A stretch of DNA of 64,000 bases, taken from positions 9,036-73,035 of the forward strand of contig JAEYOP010000047.1 in NCBI GenBank assembly GCA_023411575.1. Direction: 5' to 3'. The position numbers were made by a program, and so were the translations under genes. Each line of letters begins with the position of its first letter. Position 1 is the first letter of the stretch. This DNA comes from Bacillota bacterium. GTDB lineage: Bacteria; Bacillota; Clostridia; Acetivibrionales; DTU013. This document shows positions 50,725 to 59,109 of this stretch, piece after piece. The notes under the pieces are model-generated. The model saw only the letters and a list, made by a program, of their open reading frames with translations, was not told where the DNA came from and did no database searches.

Positions 50725-53127
50725 ATGAGATATGGCTATTTTGACAATGAAAACCGGGAATATGTGATAGAACGTCCCGATGTACCGGTCTCCTGGACAA
50801 ATTATCTTGGCGTAAGGGATTTTTGCACGGTCATTTCCCACAACGCGGGAGGCTACAGCTTCTACAAGTCCTCCCAATACCGCCGGCTCACCCGCTTCCG
50901 GCCGAACGCCGTTCCCCTGGACCGGCCCGGCCATTATGTCTATCTGCGGGACGACGATACCGGCGATTACTGGTCCGTTTCGTGGCAGCCTGTGGGCAAA
51001 AGCCTCGACAAGGCCGAATACCAATGCCGGCATGGATTTTCCTATTCCCGTTTCCTTTGCAAATATAACGGCATAAAAGCCTCCCAGCTGCTCTTCGTTC
51101 CCCTGGATGAGGATGCGGAGCTGTGGGACGTGGAAATCGTCAATGAGAGCGATACGGTACGCCATATCGGCGTATTTTCCTATCTTGAATTTTCCTTCGA
51201 GCACATCGAGATCGACAACCAGAATTTCCAGATGAGCCTGTATTCCAGCGGAGCAGGGTACGAGGACGGCATCATCGGGCACGATCCGTTTTACGATCCG
51301 GAAGCCCTGCACTACTTTGCCTCAAGCTTCGAGCCGGACAGCTACGACTGTGTCCGGGACGCCTTTATCGGAAGCTACCGGACGGAAGACAATCCGGCCG
51401 CGGTGGAAGCCGGATGCTGCAGCGGCAGCTCGGAGCTTGGCGGCAATCACTGCGGGGCTCTGCACAAGAGGCTTACGCTGGCCCCCGGCGAAAAAAAGCG
51501 CCTGCTTTTTATGCTGGGAGTAGGCGCCAGGGATGAAGGAAGGAGAATCCGCGAAAAGTACGCAGGAAGGATCCGTAATGTGGACGAGGCCTTCCTGGCA
51601 TTAAAGCGCTACTGGGACAAAAAGCTTTCCGCATTCCGCTGCAATACGCCCCATGAGGGCATGAACACCATGACGAACCTGTGGACCCTGTACCAGGCCG
51701 AAACCAATATCGTCTGGTCCAGGTTTGCCTCCTTTATAGAGGTGGGCGGCCGCACGGGCCTGGGGTACCGCGATACGGCGCAGGACGCAATGTGCGTCCC
51801 CCACTCCAATCCGGACAAGACGCGCCAGCGGCTGATCGAGCTGCTGCGGGGCCAGACCAGCATGGGCTACGGGCTCCATCTTTTCGACCCCGAGTGGTTC
51901 AACCCGGAAAAGCCCCAGAAGCCGCCTTTCAAATCGCCGACCGTCGTTCCCTCCCCCGATCTCAAGGACGTGATCCACGGGCTGAAGGATACCTGCTCGG
52001 ACGACGCCCTGTGGCTGGTGCCTTCCATCTGCGAGTATGTGAAGGAAACAGGCGATATCGGTTTCTTTGACCTGCCGGTCTCCTTCGCCGATGGCGGCGA
52101 AGCCCCCATATATGAGCATATGAAGCGGATACTGGATTTCTCCGCGGAGCAGGTGGGCGAAAACGGCATATGCAAGGGCTTGAGGGCCGACTGGAACGAC
52201 TGTCTGAACCTCGGCGGAGGAGAAAGCGCGCTGGTTTCCTTCCTGCATTACTGGGCGCTGAACGCCTTCCTGGAAGCTTCCGCGTTCCTCGGCAAAGCCG
52301 ACGAAGTGAAAAAGTATGGCGAGCTGGCCGAAAAGGTTCGGAAGGTTTGCGAGGAGAAGCTCTGGGACGGCGAATGGTATATCCGGGGCATCACCTCCAA
52401 AGGCATCCCCATTGGAACACAGCAGGACACAGAGGGCAAGGTCCACCTGGAATCCAATACCTGGGCCGTCATATCCGGCTCCGCTTCCCGTGAAAGGGCC
52501 CTAAGCTGCATGGATGCAGTGGATCGGCATCTTTACTCGGAATACGGCCTGCACCTGGTTTGGCCCTCCTTCTCCAGACCGAACGACGACATCGGCTTCG
52601 TCACAAGGGTCTACCGGGGCGTAAAGGAAAACGGCGCGATTTTCAGCCATCCGAATCCTTGGGCCTGGGTGGCGGAATGCCTGCTGGGAAGAGGCGACCG
52701 CGCCATGAAATACTACGACGCCCTGCTGCCCTATAACCAGAACGACCATATTGAAATACGCCAGTCGGAGCCCTATACCTACTGCCAATTCATCATGGGC
52801 AGGGACCACACCGCTCACGGCAGGGCCAGACATCCCTGGCTTACCGGAAGCGCAGGATGGGCTTATTTCGCCTCCACCCACTACATGCTCGGCATCCGGC
52901 CGGGTTTTGACGGCCTTGTGTTGGACCCCTGCATCCCGGCGGACTGGAAGGGTTTTGAGGTTTCAAGAAGATGGCGCGATGCTGTTTACAACATCACCGT
53001 GAAGAACCCAGAAGGGGTTCAAAAGGGCATCCGTTCCGTCACCCTGAACGGCGAACCGCTGACCGGGACCGTTTCGCCTCAGCCGGCCGGTTCCGTGAAC
53101 GAAGTGATAGTAGTGATGGGCGCATAA
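50725..53127 (+). CDS. chbP: GH94 phosphorylase, probable N,N'-diacetylchitobiose phosphorylase
   Basis: Cytoplasmic enzyme of 800 residues that would split GlcNAc-GlcNAc with phosphate into GlcNAc 1-phosphate and GlcNAc. The N-terminal beta-sandwich (1-270) begins GYFDNENREYVI, with ISHNAGGYSFY and YVYLRDDDTGDYWSVSWQPV, phrases I recall from Vibrio chitobiose phosphorylase and not from cellobiose phosphorylases. The barrel contains the general acid Asp492 in GLRADWNDCLN, then PNDDIGFVTRVYRGVKENGAIFSHPNPWA and the phosphate loop HPWLTGSAGW. GGAGGG precedes the ATG. The convergent neighbour is a GH20 protein, consistent with amino-sugar use. Cellobiose activity is the main alternative. Confidence 0.87.
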   Translation: MRYGYFDNENREYVIERPDVPVSWTNYLGVRDFCTVISHNAGGYSFYKSSQYRRLTRFRPNAVPLDRPGHYVYLRDDDTGDYWSVSWQPVGKSLDKAEYQCRHGFSYSRFLCKYNGIKASQLLFVPLDEDAELWDVEIVNESDTVRHIGVFSYLEFSFEHIEIDNQNFQMSLYSSGAGYEDGIIGHDPFYDPEALHYFASSFEPDSYDCVRDAFIGSYRTEDNPAAVEAGCCSGSSELGGNHCGALHKRLTLAPGEKKRLLFMLGVGARDEGRRIREKYAGRIRNVDEAFLALKRYWDKKLSAFRCNTPHEGMNTMTNLWTLYQAETNIVWSRFASFIEVGGRTGLGYRDTAQDAMCVPHSNPDKTRQRLIELLRGQTSMGYGLHLFDPEWFNPEKPQKPPFKSPTVVPSPDLKDVIHGLKDTCSDDALWLVPSICEYVKETGDIGFFDLPVSFADGGEAPIYEHMKRILDFSAEQVGENGICKGLRADWNDCLNLGGGESALVSFLHYWALNAFLEASAFLGKADEVKKYGELAEKVRKVCEEKLWDGEWYIRGITSKGIPIGTQQDTEGKVHLESNTWAVISGSASRERALSCMDAVDRHLYSEYGLHLVWPSFSRPNDDIGFVTRVYRGVKENGAIFSHPNPWAWVAECLLGRGDRAMKYYDALLPYNQNDHIEIRQSEPYTYCQFIMGRDHTAHGRARHPWLTGSAGWAYFASTHYMLGIRPGFDGLVLDPCIPADWKGFEVSRRWRDAVYNITVKNPEGVQKGIRSVTLNGEPLTGTVSPQPAGSVNEVIVVMGA

Positions 53128-53140
53128 TAAAGTTTAGATG

Positions 53141-53173
53141 AAAAAGCAGGCAGGGAAACCCTGTCTGCTTTTT
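53141..53173. terminator. Bidirectional terminator between the GH94 and GH20 genes
   Basis: A 15-bp stem (AAAAAGCAGGCAGGG / CCCTGTCTGCTTTTT, one G-T pair) with a three-base loop has an A-run on one side and a T-run on the other, so it works for both convergent genes. Confidence 0.92.
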
Positions 53174-53190
53174 ATCGTCCGCTTCAATTG

Positions 53191-55089
53191 TCAATCTCTC
53201 AGCAGTCCGCAGATCCCCAGGAGGACGTCCTTGATCCTGTAGAGCTCGCTCTCCCGGTTCCGGCAGCGCCAGGCCTTCTTATATTCCATAAACCAGCATT
53301 CCAGCTTTGCCGCCACTTCCTTGGGATCGAACAGGAGTCCCGTATCCTTCTGCCCGAGGAATTTCTTTTTGATCACCAGCAGAAGGGCCTGGAACAGGGC
53401 AAGTCCGTCGGCGGCCACCAGCAGCTCCTTCATATCCTGGAGCTTTTCCGGACGGATGGAACCGCCCAGCGCGGACAATTCGCCCGCCAGCGACAGTATT
53501 CTTTGATAGCTGGATTTTATACTGCTTTCACCCGTATCCGTCATAAGGTGCAGGTAATAATTTTTATAGCCGTAGGAATCCGTATTCAGCCCGGTGGTCG
53601 TATAGTACCAGAGGACAACGGTGTCCCAGTCCAGAACCGCCTGGGCGGAAATTTCCCGGAGCAGCCCCACGAGCCGGCCGGACCCGTCGCCGTATTCCAG
53701 CCTTGAAATCTCCTCATCGGAGGGCTTTTGCAGGTCATCCGCGTTCCAGGAGAGTCCCGCCCCGTAGATCATGCCCGGGATGGAGCCCGCCAGCAGGTTG
53801 ATATGGCCGAAATCGCCCCAGTCGGTATTCAGGATGCCCTGGGCGCCATACTTTTTCGCATGGGAAACCATTGCGCCAATATTTTTCGTCGCCGCATCCA
53901 GCCTGTTCATCAGCTTGTTCCAGCCCTGCACTCCGGGACAGACATACTGCCGAAGGCCTGTTTCGGCAATGAGCCGGACTCCGTCCTCCGACGGTTCGGC
54001 GCCGTAATCCCAATTGAGGAGGACGACATCCGCCGGGACCTCGCCGATTACCTCGGGATGCCTCAGGAGGACGTCTCCCCACATCATGACCTTTTTGTTC
54101 TTCGCTTTCACATGCCGGATGATCTGGTTTGTAAAATACATGTATAGCTTCCCTGTGCCGACTTCCTCCGCCAGCGCCTTATTCCTGCCCTTTCCGAGAT
54201 CGAAGGTTTCATCGCAGCCGATATTGAACTGATCCGACGAGAAAAGCGGCAGAAATTCATCAATCATTTCAAAGACGAACCGGGCGCTTTCCGGGTTGGA
54301 AACATTCAGCGTATAGTGCCCCATCCGTTCCGTCCACATGAAGGGCGTTCCGGGGATTTGCTCATACTCGTTCAGGTGCCGGAAGGACTTGGAAACCAGC
54401 GCATGGTAAAGATGTCCGAAGACCGCAATGGAAGGCACCAACTCGATCCCTCTCCTCTTGCAGTATTCGTCCAGGATCAGGATTTCCTCGGCAGTGATCG
54501 GGTCGGAATCGGCCCAGATTTCACTGTGCCTGCGGAAGGCAAAGGAGTGCTCGATATAAAGCTGCAGTTGATTGATTTTATAAAAGGAAAGGCGGTCGGC
54601 CAGCTCTTTCAGCGTATCCAGCGTGGGGATCTTGCCCCGTGTAACGTCATGAAAGAAGCCCCTGCACGGAAAATCGGGCGCATCCTCGATCTCAACGCAC
54701 TGAATGCCGGAAGGGCAGCTCCAAACCAGCTGCTTCAGCGTCTGGAGCCCATAAAACAGGCCTGCGCCGGAATATCCCTTCAGGTAAATCATTCCCTCGT
54801 CCACCATCAGCCGGTACGCCTCCCGCTGTGCGGCGTCTGCGGCCGCCGGCCGCTCCTTCGTGACCACGATCAGGTCCGTCATCGGTCCGGGCAGATCCCG
54901 GAGCCCGGTAGGCCCCTTCGTGATTGCCGGCCGGAGGCCGGTCCTTTTTTCAATCTCCTGCCGTAGGGACCGCACCGCCTCAAAATCGGCGGAATCGCAG
55001 GACGTGTCCAGCAGGATGACGGTTGTCCGGGCAATGCGGAAAACGCCGGGCCTGGGATTCAATTTTTTCGGGAAAGGAATCAAAACCAT
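53191..55089 (-). CDS. Glycoside hydrolase family 20-like beta-N-acetylhexosaminidase
   Basis: Protein of 632 residues without a signal peptide. A GH20b-like domain (about 1-135, ending GLFYGLQTLKQLV) precedes the barrel, which opens with FPCRGFFHDVTRGKIPTLDTLKELADRLSFYKINQLQLYIEH. The catalytic Asp-Glu pair is in NIGCDETFDLG, and a later active-site Trp stretch is LNWDYGAEPS. The C-terminal 150 residues are helical. GH20 enzymes trim terminal GlcNAc or GalNAc, or act on lacto-N-biosides, by substrate-assisted catalysis. The setting between a chitobiose-phosphorylase-like gene and an importer supports amino-sugar glycans. It is 176 bp after the importer operon on the same strand. Confidence 0.87.
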   Translation of the reverse strand: MVLIPFPKKLNPRPGVFRIARTTVILLDTSCDSADFEAVRSLRQEIEKRTGLRPAITKGPTGLRDLPGPMTDLIVVTKERPAAADAAQREAYRLMVDEGMIYLKGYSGAGLFYGLQTLKQLVWSCPSGIQCVEIEDAPDFPCRGFFHDVTRGKIPTLDTLKELADRLSFYKINQLQLYIEHSFAFRRHSEIWADSDPITAEEILILDEYCKRRGIELVPSIAVFGHLYHALVSKSFRHLNEYEQIPGTPFMWTERMGHYTLNVSNPESARFVFEMIDEFLPLFSSDQFNIGCDETFDLGKGRNKALAEEVGTGKLYMYFTNQIIRHVKAKNKKVMMWGDVLLRHPEVIGEVPADVVLLNWDYGAEPSEDGVRLIAETGLRQYVCPGVQGWNKLMNRLDAATKNIGAMVSHAKKYGAQGILNTDWGDFGHINLLAGSIPGMIYGAGLSWNADDLQKPSDEEISRLEYGDGSGRLVGLLREISAQAVLDWDTVVLWYYTTTGLNTDSYGYKNYYLHLMTDTGESSIKSSYQRILSLAGELSALGGSIRPEKLQDMKELLVAADGLALFQALLLVIKKKFLGQKDTGLLFDPKEVAAKLECWFMEYKKAWRCRNRESELYRIKDVLLGICGLLRD

Positions 55090-55201
55090 AGAAACCTCCT
55101 GACAGCCTTCTTCAATCTAGTTTAATCTTATACTTGTACGGTTTCAGCCGTCAAGCCGAAAATTGGGATAGAGGGTGTCTCCACTGCATGTAATCATAGA
55201 A

Positions 55202-55240
55202 AGGGGGCGTAATCAAAACCTGAGTTTTGTTACGCCCCCT
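55202..55240 (-). terminator. Terminator-like hairpin after the second importer operon
   Basis: AGGGGGCGTAATCAAAAC pairs with GTTTTGTTACGCCCCCT (one mismatch bulge), loop CTGA. On the minus strand the stem is followed by TTCTATG, a short T-stretch. It lies 26 bp after the binding-protein stop and before the GH20 gene. Confidence 0.75.
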
Positions 55241-55265
55241 GTTTCTTTACGAATTGTGTTATTTA

Positions 55266-56789
55266 TTACTTAGCGGTGAGGAAAGCGTTGAGCTGCTTGT
55301 TCACTTCTGCAATTACAGCGTCAATTCCTCCATCTTTGAGCTTCTTGTTAAACTCAACAAGCACTGTAGCCGGATTAGAAGCTCCTGTGATCAATCCTGT
55401 GTTGTACTGATCCGCAAGGTTGTTGAGGGTAGCCATCTGAGTCTTAACAGGATCAAAATCCGGTGCATAGCCAAGGATCGGCAGACCTTCAGCCTTGTTA
55501 AACTTCGGGAACATCCTTGAATATTTGTCGGCAGGATCGCTGTCCTTCAAAGGCAGTATGTTTACATTGGCCATACCATAAACCCATGGTGCGAAACCAT
55601 TGTTCGGCTTCATTACTATTCTGCCGTCGTCTTTCGTATAGTGTATGCCTTCAACGCCGTAAGCGAGCAGCGTTCGCAGTTCCGGATCGGTATTAACGAG
55701 GTTCAGCAGCATTACGGCTCTGTCCGGATTCTTGGAAGTGACCGAAACCGCATTCATAGCGCCACGGGCGGACGTGGTGGAGATAATGCCCGCCTGAACC
55801 GGCTTAACAGTAAACTTGTAGTTATACTGATCGGTCAGCGAGTTTTCATCGCCGGGAACGTACGGGAAGATATCAAACGCCCACTGCCCGGAAGCTCTGG
55901 TATTCTGCCAGGTTTCACTCATAACCTGATTATTGGTGATTGCCGCAGGATTAATATATCCGGCTTCGTAATACTTGTGCATCGTCTCGCAATAAGCCTT
56001 GTATTCGGGGCTTGCATTGCGGTTGAAGAAGGTCTTGGCGGACTTTGAAGGATGAACCGGATCAAATGCATATCCAACCAGCAGTTTGTTCTCCATTTGG
56101 TCCGTATTTGTAAATGCTCTCATCCAAACCGTATAGTCGCAGTTGATCGGATAGAAATCCTTGCCTTCGCCTTCCTTAATTTTCTTCAGCAACGGCTCAA
56201 GGTCCTTCAGATTTGGTGTGATCTGACTCGCATCGATCTTATACTTGTCGAGAATTCTCTTATTGAAGAGCCAATGATACTGCTGTGCGATTTCCTTGTA
56301 GGTCGGAATAGCATAAATGCCTTTGCCCTTCTTGCCGTCCGTCGTCGCAGCCTGTGCCAGAACTTGCGGCAGGGTCTTAAACAGGTTTGGAGCACAGCTC
56401 GCAAGCAAATTGTTCTTTGGGTCGTCAAGGCGTACAAAAGCGCCCTTCTTTGCAGTGGCTTGATACGTGTTGACCGTCCAGCTGCAGGTGAAGTAGATGT
56501 CGGTCGGAGCGCCGCCGTTGAGCGCCAGAGTCTGCTTCTGGTCATATGTGCCCCAGCCTTCCCACTTCATCTCAAGCTCGGCGTTAATCTTCTTTTTGAG
56601 GATTGCATTTACCTTCGCCATGACCGCTTTGTCGTCTTTTACGTTACTTCCATGCATCATCCAGGTCAACTTTACAAACTTTGACGTGCTTGGTGCCTTC
56701 GCTGCGGGAGCCGCGCTGGCCGTAACGCAAAGGGACAGTGTCAGCGCCATGCAGATCACGATTGCCAGAACCTTTTTCATTGCCTTCAT
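55266..56789 (-). CDS. Secreted solute-binding protein of the second LplB/YtcP importer
   Basis: Binding protein of 507 residues, similar in design to LipO-type proteins with a DUF3502-like C-terminal half. ATG 56789 is eight bases after AAGGAG; GTG 56798 overlaps the site. The signal peptide ends ASA-AP as for ordinary signal peptidase; the only nearby Cys (LSLC) lacks the small residue a lipobox needs. The mature part has LTWMMHGSNVKDDKAVMAKVNAILKKKINAELEMKW, GAPTDIYF and the family phrase ANVNILPLKDSDPADKY. It is the third gene after two permeases and ends before a terminator-like hairpin. Ligand unknown, perhaps an amino-sugar oligosaccharide. Confidence 0.9.
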   Translation of the reverse strand: MKAMKKVLAIVICMALTLSLCVTASAAPAAKAPSTSKFVKLTWMMHGSNVKDDKAVMAKVNAILKKKINAELEMKWEGWGTYDQKQTLALNGGAPTDIYFTCSWTVNTYQATAKKGAFVRLDDPKNNLLASCAPNLFKTLPQVLAQAATTDGKKGKGIYAIPTYKEIAQQYHWLFNKRILDKYKIDASQITPNLKDLEPLLKKIKEGEGKDFYPINCDYTVWMRAFTNTDQMENKLLVGYAFDPVHPSKSAKTFFNRNASPEYKAYCETMHKYYEAGYINPAAITNNQVMSETWQNTRASGQWAFDIFPYVPGDENSLTDQYNYKFTVKPVQAGIISTTSARGAMNAVSVTSKNPDRAVMLLNLVNTDPELRTLLAYGVEGIHYTKDDGRIVMKPNNGFAPWVYGMANVNILPLKDSDPADKYSRMFPKFNKAEGLPILGYAPDFDPVKTQMATLNNLADQYNTGLITGASNPATVLVEFNKKLKDGGIDAVIAEVNKQLNAFLTAK

Positions 56790-56869
56790 TGTTTTCACTC
56801 CTTCATTATTATTTGGACTTTATTTATGTAAGCGGCAATATTAGTGCCGGATACAACGGTGTTATTCCA

Positions 56870-57796
56870 TCAGCCCTTTACCGAACCGACGGTAAGGCCG
56901 GATACAACATAACGCTGGAAGAACGGATACGCACACGCTATGGGTATAACTATCAGTACGACGACCGCCATACGGAAGCTCTGTGTCGGCAGGGTAGTCA
57001 TGTCAACAACCGACTCGAGCCCTCTTCCGGAATTTGCCGCCAGGAATTCAATCTGGCTTTGCAGCTGCCAGAGCAGATACTGGAGCGGATAAAATCTGTT
57101 GTCGTCTATGTATAACAGTGCGCTGAACCAGTCATTCCAATACGCCAGAACCGTCAGAAGAGCAACGGTGGCAATACCCGGTTTTGATATGGGTACAACA
57201 ACCTTCAGCAGCGTGTTGTATTCTCCGCTGCCATCAATGGTGGCGGCTTCAATGATCGAATCGGGTACGCTGGACTGAAAGAACGTGCGCATGATAATAA
57301 AGTTGAACGGGTTTACCAGCAGAGGAACGATAAGCGCCCAGTAATTATCACTCAGACCCAGCATTACTCTGCTTACCTGGTATGTGGGGGTAAGTCCGCC
57401 GGTAAACATCATGGTAAATACGGCGAATAACGTGAAGAATCTGCGGAATTTAAAGTCCCTGCGATAGAGTGCGTATGAATATAAAATACAGATCGCAACG
57501 CTTAAGAGGGTACCCACAACCGAAATAAATATGCTGTTGAAATAGGAAATCCAGAGCTGCCTGCCCATGTCAAAAACGTATTTATAGCCATCCAGCGACC
57601 ACGCCTGCGGAAAGAAGGAAAACCCTATATCTATGATGCTCTTCTTGGCTGTAAATGAAATAATAATGCAAAAAATAAACGGTATAATACACGTCAGCGC
57701 AAAGGCCAAAAGAATAATGTGCAGTATTATTTCAGAGGGCAGGCTAATCGCGCCTAAACGAGAATTGCGTCTGCCTTTGGTCATCGTAGCGTTCAT
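56870..57796 (-). CDS. YtcP-type carbohydrate ABC permease
   Basis: Permease of 308 residues, with six membrane helices beginning SEIILHIILLAFALTCIIPFIFCIIISF. Typical features are FTMMFTGGLTPTYQVSRVML, the EAA loop SIIEAATIDGSGEYNTLLKVVVP and the tail RYVVSGLTVGSVKG. It follows its LplB partner by 12 bp and precedes the binding-protein gene by 80 bp. Confidence 0.92.
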   Translation of the reverse strand: MNATMTKGRRNSRLGAISLPSEIILHIILLAFALTCIIPFIFCIIISFTAKKSIIDIGFSFFPQAWSLDGYKYVFDMGRQLWISYFNSIFISVVGTLLSVAICILYSYALYRRDFKFRRFFTLFAVFTMMFTGGLTPTYQVSRVMLGLSDNYWALIVPLLVNPFNFIIMRTFFQSSVPDSIIEAATIDGSGEYNTLLKVVVPISKPGIATVALLTVLAYWNDWFSALLYIDDNRFYPLQYLLWQLQSQIEFLAANSGRGLESVVDMTTLPTQSFRMAVVVLIVIPIACAYPFFQRYVVSGLTVGSVKG

Positions 57797-57808
57797 CTGC
57801 GGTTCCTC

Positions 57809-58801
57809 CTAAAACATCGCGCTGTCCGGGTCTACCTTACGGACAAACGTATTTGTAATCAATACAAGAACAAATCCCACGGCGCTCTGGAATAGACCTG
57901 CGGCGGTGCTCATGCCGACATCGCCGGTACTCATAAGCGCCCGGTATACATAGGTATCAACCACCTGTGTCACAGGAATCAACGCACCGGTATTCATAGG
58001 CACTGTGTAGAAAAGTCCGAAATCGGAATTGAATATTTTCCCCACATTAATGATCAACAGAACAACAATCAGCGTAGTTAAATGAGGAAGTGTGACATGG
58101 CGTATCTGCTGCCACTTTGAAGCGCCGTCGATCCTGGCGGCTTCATACAGGCTCGTGTCAATACCCACAATGGCCGCCATATACAGTACAACAGTATACC
58201 CGACATTCTTCCACATATGGGAAAATACAATGAGGTACGGCCACGGCTTGGTATCGTTGTACCACCCGGTCTGAGTTATTGCCGCGTTCTCGAACAAATG
58301 CACAAGCAAGCCGTCGCCAGGCGCCAGGAAAGCGTATAAAAAGTAGCTGGCTACTACCCAGCTCAAAAAGAACGGGAAAAACATCATCGTCTGATAGGCT
58401 TTCATCAGGTGCTTCGTCGTAAGCTCGCTCATCATAACCGCGAAAGCCACCGAAATGACGGTACCCAAAACAATAAACACCATATTGTAGCCTATCGTAT
58501 TAAAAAGCATATGCCAACAGTCGCTTGTAGCAAACAAAAATTCGAAGTTTTGCAATCCTACCCAGGGACTGTGTATGACGTTATTGAGCAGGGTCGGATT
58601 ATCGTAGTAAATCTCAAAGTTTTGAAAAGCCATCACAATGCCGAACATCGGCAGGTACCTCAGCAGCAGCAGCCAAATTGCGCCGGGAAGCACCATGGAC
58701 AGCAGGATTAAGGTTTTTTTACTTCCTTGGAAGCTCATGCGTTTTGGCGCTGTTCTGTTTTCAGCGGCAAGCTCGCTTGAGCTCATCGTATTTTGAATCA
58801 T
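57809..58801 (-). CDS. LplB-type carbohydrate ABC permease
   Basis: Permease of 330 residues with six membrane helices, the first LILLSMVLPGAIWLLLLRYLPMFGIVMAFQNF, close to the LplB pattern. The EAA loop is LYEAARIDGASKWQQIRHVTLP. The ribosome site is weak (GTAGG), so the exact start is less sure. First gene of a three-gene importer operon; the 308-bp upstream region carries direct repeats that could bind an AraC-type regulator. Confidence 0.92.
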   Translation of the reverse strand: MIQNTMSSSELAAENRTAPKRMSFQGSKKTLILLSMVLPGAIWLLLLRYLPMFGIVMAFQNFEIYYDNPTLLNNVIHSPWVGLQNFEFLFATSDCWHMLFNTIGYNMVFIVLGTVISVAFAVMMSELTTKHLMKAYQTMMFFPFFLSWVVASYFLYAFLAPGDGLLVHLFENAAITQTGWYNDTKPWPYLIVFSHMWKNVGYTVVLYMAAIVGIDTSLYEAARIDGASKWQQIRHVTLPHLTTLIVVLLIINVGKIFNSDFGLFYTVPMNTGALIPVTQVVDTYVYRALMSTGDVGMSTAAGLFQSAVGFVLVLITNTFVRKVDPDSAMF

Positions 58802-59109
58802 ACCAAACCTACTTTCTCAAAATTGAAATAAGCAAGCCTCATTAATTTGTAAAGGATTTGTAAATTATTTGCTGAGCACAATGCAAGTATATTATTGATC
58901 CGGCAAGAAAGAAACGCCATTAACTTGGTATTTCTTGTACTATATTGGTATGTTGAATGCAGGTCATTTTTGGTATAGAGAGCTAACCAATATTGAACAA
59001 TTAATGCCAAGGTTGACCTGTTTAAAACCTCCTTCCCTGCTCCTATAATTGTATTCATTGGAAGGATTGTATCTAAGACCTCGGAAAATATTAGTATTTA
59101 GGTGGGATA
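58802..59109. promoter_or_regulatory. Divergent control region with three TTGGTAT direct repeats
   Basis: A 308-bp non-coding, AT-rich region between the second importer (minus) and the phosphohexomutase (plus). TTGGTAT occurs at 58925, 58945 and 58970, in one orientation and 20 and 25 bp apart, that is near whole helical turns for the first pair. AraC-family activators commonly bind such direct repeats, and a YesN-type regulator gene lies nearby at 61011-61832. An AGGAGG-like stretch on the minus strand near 59030 has no gene behind it. Confidence 0.4.
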
